NCBI RefSeq assembly: GCF_003217475.1
Contig: NZ_QJSP01000026.1
Location: 1 to 63,675 of the forward strand
DNA: 63,675 nt
From: Williamsia limnetica
GTDB lineage: Bacteria > Actinomycetota > Actinomycetes > Mycobacteriales > Mycobacteriaceae
Reading direction: 5' to 3'
The notes below the pieces were generated by a model. That model ran no database searches. It saw only the letters and a program-made list of their open reading frames with translations, and was not told the DNA's origin. Made by a program: the position numbers and the translations under genes. Shown here piece after piece: positions 50,065 through 58,678 of the stretch. Each line of letters begins with the position of its first letter. The stretch's first letter is position 1.

Positions 50065-50255
50065 CCGCCGACAATATCCGAGGGACTGAAGTCCTGGCCC
50101 GGCAGCGGCGGATTCCATATCAGGGTTCGTCGCGCGATCTCTGCGCGAGCTGCAGTCCTATGCATCATGCAGTTCTTGCAGTCGCACGTGGATTGCTCAC
50201 GCTCAGCGAGCTCATCGTCGGACAACTTGAGGTATTCCAAGCTTCGCTCGTGCAT
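50061..50255 (-). CDS. Possible small protein, 64 residues
   Basis: It overlaps the end of the STAND gene by 4 bp on the opposite strand. It contains a CDCKNC motif and basic helices (HRTAARAEIARRTL), so a zinc-binding peptide is conceivable. No ribosome binding site is obvious. Listed with low confidence. Confidence 0.35.
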   Translation of the reverse strand: MHERSLEYLKLSDDELAEREQSTCDCKNCMMHRTAARAEIARRTLIWNPPLPGQDFSPSDIVGG

Positions 50256-50326
50256 GCCGGCAAGTATGCATTGTTAGCTGGCGACTACCCCCGACGCGGT
50301 ATGGACCGTCGCTGTACCGTTCGCTC

Positions 50327-50641
50327 GTGAAGACCTCTATGCAGCGGGACTTGCTAGTCAAGTTCGCACATGCATTGTCTGACCCAACGCGTACAGAGAT
50401 TCTGATGCACTTGCGATCTCGGCCTGGGTACCCGTCTGAGCTTGCCGAGTCGTTCGGCGTACCGCGGCAGTCCATTTCAAACCACCTCGCGGAACTGCGT
50501 ACCAGCGGGCTAGTTGACGTCATCCGGGAAGGGCGACGCAGTAGATACGAGCTGGCAGACAAGCGGCTCGGTCCGCTTCTCGACAACATCACCGGCCTGA
50601 TGTTGACCGTGGGACCGCTGGCTGCCGGCAAGAACCGCTAG
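50327..50641 (+). CDS. ArsR/SmtB-family (CmtR-like) regulator, 104 residues
   Basis: A winged-helix protein: ALSDPTRTEILMHL, YPSELAESFGVPRQSISNHLAEL (recognition helix) and GRRSRYELAD (wing). The overall pattern is that of CmtR-type cadmium/lead sensors, but the Cys residues that bind metal in the recognition helix are replaced (NHLAELRTSG). It is therefore probably not a metal sensor, or it uses other residues. Starts GTG 50327 or ATG 50339. No metal gene is adjacent; it lies before the small gene and Rep. Confidence 0.8.
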   Translation: MKTSMQRDLLVKFAHALSDPTRTEILMHLRSRPGYPSELAESFGVPRQSISNHLAELRTSGLVDVIREGRRSRYELADKRLGPLLDNITGLMLTVGPLAAGKNR

Positions 50642-50774
50642 TCCACCGGGTCGCGAATCTGATCCTGATCCAGTTTGCACGGTGTGTCGCGCTCTCATTG
50701 GGAGAGGTTTCGGGCAACATGAGCCTCGGCGTCCTGGGAGTTTCAGCTCCTGCGGCAATGAAAGGGGTCAGCTC

Positions 50775-51065
50775 ATGCCACAGCGCAGCAAGGGCGATCG
50801 CGATCACGTTACTGTCCGGCCACCCAAAGTTCTTGGTGTGAAAGAGATTGCGGAGAAAGCGGGGTACACCACGAGCCAGTTGGTTTCCGACTTCCTCGCG
50901 CTGGCTCTCGGTCATCCAGAGCTGGTGGAGGGTCCTAACCGAGTAAAGGGCCAGGCCACGTCACTCCCTGGCATGCCGACTGAGCAAGAACTACGAGCGG
51001 CACTGGCCGATATTCTGGCGCGCCAGCAGCAGGTCGACGAGAGGCAGGTAGCACCAGCAGCCTAG
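50775..51065 (+). CDS. Small plasmid protein upstream of Rep, 96 residues
   Basis: A basic N-terminus (MPQRSKGDRDHVTVRPPK) leads to a helical segment KEIAEKAGYTTSQLVSDFLALALGHPELV that resembles a ribbon-helix-helix or HTH DNA-binding unit. The rest is a polar linker and a Gln-rich helix. Position between a regulator and the replication gene suggests copy-number or replication control. ATG 50775 follows AAAGGGG. A terminator follows. Confidence 0.65.
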   Translation: MPQRSKGDRDHVTVRPPKVLGVKEIAEKAGYTTSQLVSDFLALALGHPELVEGPNRVKGQATSLPGMPTEQELRAALADILARQQQVDERQVAPAA

Positions 51066-51097
51066 CTAGGGCAACGAGCCCTCCATAACTGCACAGA

Positions 51098-51130
51098 AAA
51101 AGCTCCTCGGCGGCAACCGAAGAGCTTTTT
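51098..51130 (+). terminator. Terminator with T-run
   Basis: AAAAGCTCCTCGG pairs with CCGAAGAGCTTTT with one internal mismatch and a short loop, 33 bp after the stop at 51065. Confidence 0.8.
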
Positions 51131-51212
51131 CGAAGTATTGAGCGACGAGTTAGAGCTCGCCACTCGAGATCCCCGAAGGGACTGTCTTGCGTGACAGGTC
51201 TCAGGGTAGCGC

Positions 51213-51227
51213 GCACCCTAAAGGGTG
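51213..51227. promoter_or_regulatory. Palindrome before rep, second copy at 51900-51915
   Basis: GCACCCTAAAGGGTG lies just before the probable rep start. Its inverse, GCACCCTTTAGGGTGC, lies inside the rep gene at 51900-51915. Two copies of a rare palindrome bracketing the first half of rep suggest Rep-binding or repressor sites. Confidence 0.5.
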
Positions 51228-51246
51228 TGCAATCCCTGCACATCAC

Positions 51247-52446
51247 GTGTCGGATACAGATTCCGTCCGAGCGTTCATACCCCGTCGATACTGCGGGTCC
51301 ACTCCCCTGCGCCCGCGCCGTGGCCATGCCACGACAGCCCGCGGGCGTCTGTTCGCGATCGTCGCTCACGCCAACCCCGGCAAAGACGCCGACGCGATCC
51401 TGGCCAAGATGGGCGTGCGCGACAACATCGCTCTCGACCTGGGCCGCGACGCCTACGCCGGTATCCCCTGCTGGAATACCGATGAGCATTGGATCACCTG
51501 GGCAGTGCCGGTCGCCTACGCGCAGTACTACACGCGGATTCTGCCGCAGCTAGGCGGCTCAAAGTCTGGTATCTCACTGGCCGTGCTCACCAAGATCGCA
51601 GCAGCGCACGCCGTGCACGCCGACTACCGCACCGGCCGCAACTGCCGGCCGAGCCTGGACCGGCTCATCGAAATCACCGGCTACGGCGAACGCACCATCC
51701 AACGAGCCCGTCAGGTCCTCCGGCTCATCGGCGTGGCCACCGAAGTCTTCCGCGGCCGCCCACGCAGCCTCGTCGAGCGACTCGCCTCCTGGCGAGTCCA
51801 ATGCCGTGCCATGGGATGGACGTCGGTCTACGTCCTCCACAGCCCACAGCTTGTGGATAAAACCGCAGGTAACACAGTTGCGGCACCCCACCCTGGAACG
51901 CACCCTTTAGGGTGCAACCCTCGTCTTGGTAACTCCTCACTAACCCCCACCAGCGAAGCTGGAGAGCTCAAAGGCCGCGCTGCGCGCGACCGAGCTACCT
52001 ACAAGAGGGGATGGACCGGCCCCGAACCCGACCAGAAAGGCACGCTGCTGGCCTCCAGATGGCGCCAGGACCCACGAACACCGACGTGGGCCCGCCGATA
52101 CACCCCAGCCGCATGGTCACACGTTCTGGCCAAACCAGCCGCCCACGGCTGGACCTGCCGCGACCTCAACGCACTCCTCCGCGACTACACACTCGCCGGC
52201 AACGGCAACTGGATTGCCCACGACCCCCGCAAACCCATCGCACTCCTCGCCGGCATCCTCAAACACCACGGCGACCTGGCCAACCGCCCCGCCGCCATCG
52301 ACGACGCCCGCGAAGCCGAAGCTCACGAACAGCGCGTCGCCGTCGCCGCCTGCGATCGCTGCGATGAGAAAGGATGGGCACTCCCTTACTCCGACACCGG
52401 GGTGCGTTGCAATCATGCGCCACCAGTACAGGGAGGGCGGTCTTGA
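51247..52446 (+). CDS. rep: Plasmid replication initiator (Rep), about 399 residues
   Basis: The central part, LAVLTKIAAAHAVHADYRTG followed by RNCRPSLDRLIEITGYGERTIQRARQVLRLIGVATEVFRGRPRS, is a winged-helix DNA-binding domain typical of Rep proteins of Rhodococcus/Gordonia/Mycobacterium plasmids. The C-terminal 150 residues include RYTPAAWSHVLAKPAAHGWTCRDLNALL. A CxRC-like CDRCDEKGW near the end could bind zinc. The start is uncertain (GTG 51247 or upstream); I preferred the GTG after the palindrome. No iteron array is recognised nearby. Confidence 0.75.
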   Translation: MSDTDSVRAFIPRRYCGSTPLRPRRGHATTARGRLFAIVAHANPGKDADAILAKMGVRDNIALDLGRDAYAGIPCWNTDEHWITWAVPVAYAQYYTRILPQLGGSKSGISLAVLTKIAAAHAVHADYRTGRNCRPSLDRLIEITGYGERTIQRARQVLRLIGVATEVFRGRPRSLVERLASWRVQCRAMGWTSVYVLHSPQLVDKTAGNTVAAPHPGTHPLGCNPRLGNSSLTPTSEAGELKGRAARDRATYKRGWTGPEPDQKGTLLASRWRQDPRTPTWARRYTPAAWSHVLAKPAAHGWTCRDLNALLRDYTLAGNGNWIAHDPRKPIALLAGILKHHGDLANRPAAIDDAREAEAHEQRVAVAACDRCDEKGWALPYSDTGVRCNHAPPVQGGRS

Positions 52447-52571
52447 GCGGACCAGGCGAAGATCCTCTAAACCGGTTTAGACAAACGTATTTCGCGAAGA
52501 TGACGGATCACTCACGTTCGCCTCCGCGCTTTCACCGTGCACAAAAGGTAGGTACTCTTCGCGCAATCTAA
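52443..52571 (+). CDS. Possible small ORF overlapping rep stop, 42 residues
   Basis: TTG 52443 overlaps the rep stop as TTGA. The basic peptide contains NRFRQTYFAKMTDHSR. Coupled translation is plausible, but there is no further support. Confidence 0.25.
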   Translation: MSGPGEDPLNRFRQTYFAKMTDHSRSPPRFHRAQKVGTLRAI

Positions 52572-52602
52572 GCTAGCGCCGCTACCCAAGGGAGAGCACT
52601 CG

Positions 52603-53595
52603 ATGCCCCGCACCACTTTGATTTTCCGCGTTCTCGGTGCGTTGAGTACTTGCGTCGCCATGGTGGCCTCAACCGCAACGGTGGCCTCTGCCGACCCCAC
52701 CGTGTCAGCGGCGACCATCGAAAAGGTCGTCAAGGTTGGGCAACAACGTCAAGACCTGACAATCGCGTCGCCAGCCATGGGCGGCTTGGTCAACGTGACT
52801 GTGCTACTGCCCCGGGATCAGTCCTCAACACGCGGAAATCTGTATCTACTAGACGGTGCGGGCGATAAGTCGTCCACTGTCAGTGATTGGATCAAAAAGG
52901 GCGGTGCGGCTGAATATTTCGCAGACAAAGACGCCAACGTGGTACTCCCCGCCGGCAGAGGCGCGTTCTACACCGACTGGGAACAACGAGATCCTGAGAT
53001 TGGCAAGCCTCAGTGGGAAACCTTCCTCACAAAGGAACTTCCGCCACTCATCGACGAAACCTACGATGGCAGCGGAAACAACGCTGTTGCTGGACTGTCC
53101 ATGGGAGGGCAATCCGCTTTCGCGCTCGCGACCCGGCATCCGTCGCTCTACACCGGTGTGGGCTCGATGAGCGGTTGCCCGCCGGTGAGCGGCCCTGTCA
53201 ACGAAAGCTATGTGCGCGCTACCGTGGCGAAGGACGGCGGCGACGCTACAAACATGTGGGGGCCATGGGGCTCGCCGGGGTGGGCAGACCATGACCCCAC
53301 CACCCGCCTAGATGCGTTACGAGGCAAGCAGATCTACCTTTCTGCGGGCTCTGGTGTACCCGGCCCACTCGACCAACGCACCGTGCCCGACTCAGGATTC
53401 ACCAAGGACCAAGCCATCGCCGCAGGTGGTTACCTCGAGATCGGTGCATATCGTTGCTCCCTCGAGTTTGCTCTTTTGATGCGTGCCGCCGGCATTCCTG
53501 CCACCGAGCACTTCCGAACGGTCGGTACCCACGCCTGGGTCTATTGGGCCGAAGACCTCAAGGCAATGTGGCCGGTACTGGCCCCTGCGCTTTGA
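52603..53595 (+). CDS. Secreted antigen-85-like mycolyltransferase/esterase, 330 residues
   Basis: A signal peptide (about 1-30, ending VASA). The mature protein has the antigen-85 pattern: SPAMGGLVNVTVLLP, LYLLDGAGD, VVLPAGRGAFYTDW, PQWETFLTKELPPLI, nucleophile motif GLSMGG (Ser166) and GTHAWVYW with the catalytic His near residue 315. Such enzymes transfer mycolic acids to trehalose or arabinogalactan. Its place between rep and par is unusual; it might help the plasmid's host remodel the mycomembrane. ATG 52603 follows GGGAGAG. Confidence 0.87.
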   Translation: MPRTTLIFRVLGALSTCVAMVASTATVASADPTVSAATIEKVVKVGQQRQDLTIASPAMGGLVNVTVLLPRDQSSTRGNLYLLDGAGDKSSTVSDWIKKGGAAEYFADKDANVVLPAGRGAFYTDWEQRDPEIGKPQWETFLTKELPPLIDETYDGSGNNAVAGLSMGGQSAFALATRHPSLYTGVGSMSGCPPVSGPVNESYVRATVAKDGGDATNMWGPWGSPGWADHDPTTRLDALRGKQIYLSAGSGVPGPLDQRTVPDSGFTKDQAIAAGGYLEIGAYRCSLEFALLMRAAGIPATEHFRTVGTHAWVYWAEDLKAMWPVLAPAL

Positions 53596-53671
53596 GTTGG
53601 CGCGTTGGTAGTTATGACCTAATCTGCCGCTAGCACGGTCCGTGTGCTGAGCTGGGGACCATTGAACACCT

Positions 53672-53717
53672 GGGACTAGGCGCTGTGTTTACCGCGGTAA
53701 ACACAGCGCCCAGTCCC
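53672..53717. promoter_or_regulatory. parS: parS-like site 1 inside a long inverted repeat
   Basis: The palindrome GTGTTTACCGCGGTAAACAC (53685-53704) forms the apex of a larger inverted repeat GGGACT-GGCGCT / AGCGCC-AGTCCC. The site ends 17 bp beyond the parB stop, so it also serves as a possible terminator. Confidence 0.75.
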
Positions 53718-53721
53718 CCGG

Positions 53722-54609
53722 CTAACTCCCCGCAGACTTCAAGCGATCTTCGAGGGCATCGATTAGCTCGCGCGTCTCATCAGGGGTGAACGATTCCACT
53801 ACTGCTGCGGCGACGGAGCCGGGTTTGGCTTGGAAGCGTCGAAGGGCGCGCGACAGTGCAACAGCTGTCTTTGCCGCATCGAGACGCGGTGGCGGCGCGT
53901 CATTAGGCTCGCGTCCCCGCGTGGGTTCGCTCTCCTTCTCACGGGCCGCTTGCCACGCCTTGAGCTGCTCAGCAAACGGAACTTGAGCCAGTGCTCTGGC
54001 TTCACGCACCGCCAGATCGCCAGCACGAAGCTTCTCCTGAAGCTCAGGCGCGAGGTTGAGCAAAGCGCGCCGTTGGGATACCCAGCCCTTCGACTTGCCC
54101 AGGCGCGTGGCGGCTTCGGTGGCATTGCCGATTTCTTCGACCATCAGTTCCACAGCCCGAGCTTCCTCGATGATGTCGAAGTCGCGTCGATCTATGTTCT
54201 CGACAATGGCGGCCCAGAGCACCGATTGACGGTCGTTCGCGATACTGTCTCGAATCACGGCGTCTAGGCCCGGTCGTCCAAATTCCCGGGCAGCCGCCAG
54301 GCGGCGGCAGCCGTTGACGACTACCCATTTAGCGTCGCCTAGCTCGCTAGTGTCTCCTGGCCAGAGGTTGAGCCATGCAGCTCGGCTGACAACGGTGGCC
54401 GGCTGAAGTTGGCGGTCCGCAATCGACGCCAAGTCACTGAGATCGCCGACAGTGTCTCGGGGATTTCGCGGGTTGGCCACAAGCTGGTCGATCGGGATGT
54501 TGCCTCGGAAGACGCCGTCGGCAGTTCCGCTGCCCTGATCGACAATTGACCGGTCACCCACTGACCCAACGAGTTCTGCAAGATTGACCTTGCCGCCCTT
54601 GGGCGCCAT
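53722..54609 (-). CDS. parB: ParB partition protein, 295 residues
   Basis: The N-terminal ParB domain has NPRNPRDTVGDLSDL, then VVNGCRRLAAAREFG (ParB box) and an ENIDRRDFDIIEEARAVE block, followed by the HTH EIGNATEAATRLGKSKGWVSQR (about 138-160). The C-terminal half is charged and helical. The overlap with parA (ATGGC, 1 bp) shows an operon. ParB binds parS and spreads, acting as a CTP-dependent clamp. Three parS-like sites flank the operon. Confidence 0.92.
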   Translation of the reverse strand: MAPKGGKVNLAELVGSVGDRSIVDQGSGTADGVFRGNIPIDQLVANPRNPRDTVGDLSDLASIADRQLQPATVVSRAAWLNLWPGDTSELGDAKWVVVNGCRRLAAAREFGRPGLDAVIRDSIANDRQSVLWAAIVENIDRRDFDIIEEARAVELMVEEIGNATEAATRLGKSKGWVSQRRALLNLAPELQEKLRAGDLAVREARALAQVPFAEQLKAWQAAREKESEPTRGREPNDAPPPRLDAAKTAVALSRALRRFQAKPGSVAAAVVESFTPDETRELIDALEDRLKSAGS

Positions 54610-55304
54610 TACTTGCCACCCACTTCAAGCTCTAGGCACAGCCGTTGAATGTCCTCGCGGGCTTGAAGGCCTACACGGTTGGCCGCGTACTCGGTGACGA
54701 GTAGCCCTTCGGCCGCCGCCCGCGCGTGAACCTTGTAGTGACGTATGACAGTGTTCGCCAGCGGCCAGCCCTGGGCCTTTACGAACTCCTGGGTTTGTTG
54801 CAGGTCGACCTTGCCGTCTCGAGCATCCCAGTTGTTGATGACCACCTTGAAGCGGATGCCGCGTGGTTCTAGGACTTTGCGGATCGTACGGGCCGTGGGA
54901 TCGAACGATAGTGGTTCGGGAACGATGGGCACGATGACCAGGTCTGCGGCCGCCATGACTTCCTCTAGTGCCGATCCGGCAGGCCCGTTGTCGCTGCTCC
55001 CAGGGGTGTCGCCGATCCATCCAGGTGTATCGACGATGACGTGTTTGATTCCCGGGAGGCTTCCTAGGCTTCTGAGAAGCTCAGGATTGTCGTGCGACTG
55101 CGCTATGCGGAAGGGAAGCTCCCTGACGCGCTCAGCCCACCACAGCGCCGATCCTTGCGGATCAATCGAAACAGCCAGGACAGGGGAGTCGCTCTCGCTA
55201 TCCCCGGGAGCGGTGAGGACATCCGCCTTCACTGCCGCAAGATTCATGGCGAGCGTCGATTTGCCGACACCGCCCTTTTGATTCATTAGAACGTGTACAG
55301 CCAT
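54609..55304 (-). CDS. parA: ParA partition ATPase, 231 residues
   Basis: Deviant Walker A KGGVGKST (residues 10-17), Walker A' SIDPQGSALWW, and a Walker B strand HVIVDTPGW. It matches plasmid ParA of the small (type Ib-like) kind without an N-terminal HTH. ATG 55304 is preferred to TTG 55310 because the GGAGG site is properly spaced. ParA forms the nucleoid gradient that moves ParB-parS complexes. Confidence 0.93.
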   Translation of the reverse strand: MAVHVLMNQKGGVGKSTLAMNLAAVKADVLTAPGDSESDSPVLAVSIDPQGSALWWAERVRELPFRIAQSHDNPELLRSLGSLPGIKHVIVDTPGWIGDTPGSSDNGPAGSALEEVMAAADLVIVPIVPEPLSFDPTARTIRKVLEPRGIRFKVVINNWDARDGKVDLQQTQEFVKAQGWPLANTVIRHYKVHARAAAEGLLVTEYAANRVGLQAREDIQRLCLELEVGGK

Positions 55305-55391
55305 CTTCAAAAACCTCCGTGTGCTTCACCCAGCGGGCTACTTCGGACTTGTTTCGAACGATGCCTCCGGGCACCAACCCGGCGGCTCGCG

Positions 55392-55411
55392 GTGTTTACC
55401 GCGGTAAGCAC
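55392..55411. promoter_or_regulatory. parS: parS-like site 2 (one mismatch)
   Basis: GTGTTTACCGCGGTAAGCAC, 88 bp upstream of parA and exactly 70 bp from site 3. Confidence 0.72.
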
Positions 55412-55461
55412 AATGTACCGAATAGACCGAGTTGGGCCTACCTCAACACGCGCGTGTCGCA

Positions 55462-55481
55462 GTGTTTACCGCGGTAAACAC
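55462..55481. promoter_or_regulatory. parS: parS-like site 3
   Basis: GTGTTTACCGCGGTAAACAC, a perfect 20-bp palindrome identical to site 1, between parA and the small HTH gene. The 70-bp spacing to site 2 is close to seven helical turns. Confidence 0.75.
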
Positions 55482-55492
55482 CCGTGAGTGCT

Positions 55493-55672
55493 TTACGGCC
55501 AGGGTCGACGGGCCGAGACCCACTGGTCCACTGTCTCATCGAGCCATCCGTCTGACTTTCCCACTCTGGCGTCGGGCCTTGGTAGTAGGCCCTTTTTCTT
55601 GTACCCCTTCATGGTGTTCACCGACAGCTCTGCGCGCGTAGCGAACTCGCCAATAGATAAGTACCTAACCAC
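55493..55672 (-). CDS. Small MerR/excisionase-like HTH protein, 59 residues
   Basis: GTG 55672 to TAA 55493. The sequence RYLSIGEFATRAELSVNTMK followed by GYKKKGLLPRPDARVG has the MerR/AlpA-type winged helix, with the diagnostic step from SxNTxKxYxxxGLLPRP. It is too short to be reported by many gene finders. It is the first gene of the par operon, followed by two parS sites and parAB, so it may repress parAB. Alternatively it is a recombination directionality factor. Confidence 0.7.
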   Translation of the reverse strand: MVRYLSIGEFATRAELSVNTMKGYKKKGLLPRPDARVGKSDGWLDETVDQWVSARRPWP

Positions 55673-55779
55673 AGTGAGTCACGCTAGCCGCGTGACGTGG
55701 ATATGGGGCTCGCAGTGGACGCGTGTCGGCAGGCTGCCATCGGATCCCGCCCCGAGTCTCCGCAGAAACAGTTCGGTAT

Positions 55780-56247
55780 TTAGTTGGCTTCCGCGATGTC
55801 ACGGAGGATCGCTTGCCGAAGTTTGGTGTATTCCGTGATCTGCACGGCGGCTTCGAGGAGGTCTTCGGGAGCGGCGGCCTGGAGGAGTTCGTCGGTGTGA
55901 GCGATCTGGGGGAGTAGGGCCTTGGTGTCGCTAGCGTCGCGGAGCGAGTGCAGTGCCCGGATGGTGTTCGGAAGCCACACCATGGGGTTGCGCACGGTGG
56001 TTCCGTCGAGGCGGGCGGTGGTGCGTATGCACCAGTGCAGCAGCTCGTCGTATCGTTCCTCGGCCACGCCGCGCAGTTCAGAGTCAATGGTGTCGAGTGT
56101 CGCATCGATACCGAGCGTGGCTTTCAAATCGATCAGGGACGCCGTGTTTTGACGCGTCCACAAGAAGCTGGCCGCGAACATCAGTAGCGTCGGTCTACGG
56201 GTGGTCTGCAACTGCTGCAGGGTTTTCAAGCTCGACTCGACCGTCAT
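55780..56247 (-). CDS. Helical hypothetical protein, 155 residues
   Basis: Predicted all-helical with a hydrophobic stretch PTLLMFAASFLWTRQ (about 19-33) and a series of amphipathic helices. No family recognised. ATG 56247 lacks a strong ribosome binding site. It lies between the par operon and the IS110-type element, so it may be a passenger gene. Confidence 0.6.
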   Translation of the reverse strand: MTVESSLKTLQQLQTTRRPTLLMFAASFLWTRQNTASLIDLKATLGIDATLDTIDSELRGVAEERYDELLHWCIRTTARLDGTTVRNPMVWLPNTIRALHSLRDASDTKALLPQIAHTDELLQAAAPEDLLEAAVQITEYTKLRQAILRDIAEAN

Positions 56248-56259
56248 GGCTGCAATAGT

Positions 56260-56785
56260 GTCTCAGAATCGCCGTCGCCGCCCCAGCTTCGGTCTACTGT
56301 TGCATGGACCCGCCCCAACCATGGTCATCAACGAGTACCGAACGGGTTGCCGATCACCAGTGCTGCCAAGAGTCGAACATAGTTTCGATATACTAGCTTG
56401 GTGCGGGCCGGTGGGACAGGAATGTCCGGGTGCCTAATTGCTTCGTAACTCAGCGTCCTTTCGTTGAGCTACCCACATCGGCTGGCCATACGCCAACGAG
56501 CTGACGCCTGAGGGTGCCTGACACTGCACACGCGGACTGTCTCCACAGAGCGCGGCGCGGTTGACCGGCTGGGGCCAGTCGATGTGGTCAGTTTGAAGTG
56601 CGAACCGCCGCCGGGTCTGACCTCCTTTTGTGTGTGCCCGAACCTCGAGTTCCAACAGTGTGCGAGGGCCCAGCGGGTTGGCGTCAGAAATGACTACTGA
56701 GATGACGGACCTTCGAGTCCTGCAATTAGGTCGTCGATTGACTCCGACTGGCTCGTGGACCGTGACGCCGGACGAGGAGAGGTAC
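56260..56785 (+). other. Left non-coding end of the IS110-type element, possible bridge-RNA region
   Basis: About 520 bp without a convincing gene before the transposase. IS110-group elements usually encode a structured bridge RNA here, and the region contains several complementary segments such as GGCTGGGGCCAG near 56565. No terminal repeat or target duplication could be identified by eye, so the left boundary is not fixed. Confidence 0.4.
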
Positions 56786-58018
56786 GTGGAAGCATTCTGT
56801 GGAATCGATTGGGCCAGCGACCATCACGACATCGCGATCGTCGATGATAAAGGAGCTGTGCTAGCCAAGGAGCGCGTAGCAAACGACGCCGTTGGCTTTG
56901 CGCGTCTCCTGGAACTGTTCGCCGACGCTGGCGATACAGCAGACAATTTGATCCCGGTGGCGATCGAGACCGACCACGGCCTGTGGGTCGCGAGCCTGGT
57001 CGAGACCGGGCGACAGGTGTACGCCATCAACCCGCTGGCGGCAGCGCGGTACCGGACCAGGCACTCGGTATCGAGAGCGAAAGCGGACATCACCGACGCG
57101 ATCGCGCTGGCCAACATAGTGCGCACCGACCGCCACGCCCACCGTCCGATCCCGGTCGACACAGAGCTGGCCAAGGCTGTCAGAGTCTTAGCGCGAGCCC
57201 AGCAGGACGCGGTGTGGGAACGCTCGGCCATCGGCAACCGCATCGCAGCCCTGCTGGGGGAGTTCTACCCAGCCGCGCTCCAGATGCTGGCGCTACTCAT
57301 AGGCGGCCTCACTCGGGCCGATGTACGCACTATCTTGCGCCGAGCGTCAACACCTGCGGTAGCGCTGACGTTGACTCCAGTGAAGTTGCGCGGCTTGCTG
57401 GTTCGCGCTGGACGTGAGCGCTATATCGCCGAGCATGCCACTGCGTTGCGAGCAATCTTCGCCACGGCGCAGCTACGGCAACCGGAACTCGTTGAAGAAG
57501 CGATGGGTATTCATCTGATCGCTTTGCTCGACCAGTACGAAGCAGTCGACCAGGCAGCACGGCGGTTGGCGGAGGCGACGAGTGAACGGTTCGCCGAGCA
57601 TCCGGACGCCGCAGTCATCGTCAGCTTCCCCGGGTTGTCCGCGGTTTCCGGCGCCCGGCTGCTGGGCGAACTCGGAGACGACCGAAACCGGTTCACTGAC
57701 GCGCGTGGCCTCAAAGCCTATGCCGGCGCCGCCCCGGTGACCCGTGCCAGCGGCCGCAAGACCGTGGTGACACACCGCCGGATCAAGAACAGGAGACTCG
57801 AATCGATCGGATCGAGTTGGACGCTGGCATCGCTGCGGGCCTCGCCCGGTGCCCGCGCCCACTATGACCGACGACGAAGCGTGGGCGACTGGAACCGGGC
57901 GGCGCAGCGGAACCTGTACAACAAGTTCCTCGGCCAGCTGTACACCTGCCTTCACACGGGCCAGCTGTATGACGAGGGGCGAGCATTCCCTTCCGAATTG
58001 TTGGAGCCGGCCGCCTGA
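56786..58018 (+). mobile_element. IS110-family transposase, 410 residues
   Basis: The N-terminal DEDD domain starts with FCGIDWASDHHDIAIVD (first Asp at residue 8), then VAIETDHGLW and RAKADITDAIALANIV. The C-terminal Transposase_20 region has VIVSFPGLSAVSGARLLGELGDD, and the Ser-containing KAYAGAAPVTRASGRK follows. Length is normal for an intact enzyme. GTG 56786 follows GAGGAGAGG. The enzyme recombines using a bridge RNA. The frame is uninterrupted, so the element may be active. Confidence 0.88.
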
Positions 58019-58033
58019 TTTCGCCGGGCGGCC
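58009..58033 (+). terminator. Hairpin after the transposase
   Basis: GGCCGCC (58009-58015) pairs with GGCGGCC (58027-58033), overlapping the stop codon. Confidence 0.45.
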
Positions 58034-58061
58034 TCGTCCCGTGGGTTGGGCCTGACCGAGG

Positions 58062-58541
58062 CTACGGGCTGGGATGGCACATGGGGCTGCTGGTGACGAG
58101 TAGCGGACAGATGGCGGCTTTGCCGATCTTCCAGCTACCTTCGTCGTAGATGAGTGGGATTTCGGCGCGGTAGACGGCTGCGCTTGTCCTGTGGACTTCT
58201 ACGTTCGCGCGTGCAGACTCGTTCGGTTCGGCCAACGTCGTTGGTGCAATGAACCGGTAGGTTGCTGTTCCCTGGTCTGCGATCTTGGTGAAAACGTCTC
58301 GGTCGGCATCGGAGTCCTCCACCAGCGCAATCTTCTCGGCGGCAGACACTTTCGGGGCAACGATGATCTCCATCACCCGGTTCAACGCTGAAGCAGGAGG
58401 TGCGGCGGACCCGTTCGCTAACGCATCCTGGTGGTCGGGGCTGAGCAGAGGATCATTCGCTGGCTCATCCGCGCCGCACGCGGCGACGAGAAACGTCGCC
58501 GCGATCGATACCCGCCATCCGTATCGCGTTCGACCAGCCAT
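58062..58541 (-). CDS. Lipoprotein, MTB12-like, 159 residues
   Basis: The signal peptide ends in the lipobox LVAAC (Cys22). The mature domain resembles the mycobacterial low-molecular-weight antigen MTB12 family: a helical first half and strands ending RAEIPLIYDEGSWKIGKAAIC. It is anchored at the outer face of the plasma membrane; function unknown. It is followed by the IS110 element. Confidence 0.75.
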   Translation of the reverse strand: MAGRTRYGWRVSIAATFLVAACGADEPANDPLLSPDHQDALANGSAAPPASALNRVMEIIVAPKVSAAEKIALVEDSDADRDVFTKIADQGTATYRFIAPTTLAEPNESARANVEVHRTSAAVYRAEIPLIYDEGSWKIGKAAICPLLVTSSPMCHPSP

Positions 58542-58678
58542 ATCGCAACATTCTCACATCTGACGGCACGTGAGGCGGCAAGAGCGATCTCGCCCGAGAT
58601 TGGGTAGGCAACCAGTGCGTAGACAAGAACTCAACGGCCTCGTCGTCTGAGGATTGAGAGACAACCGGATAAGGCGGT

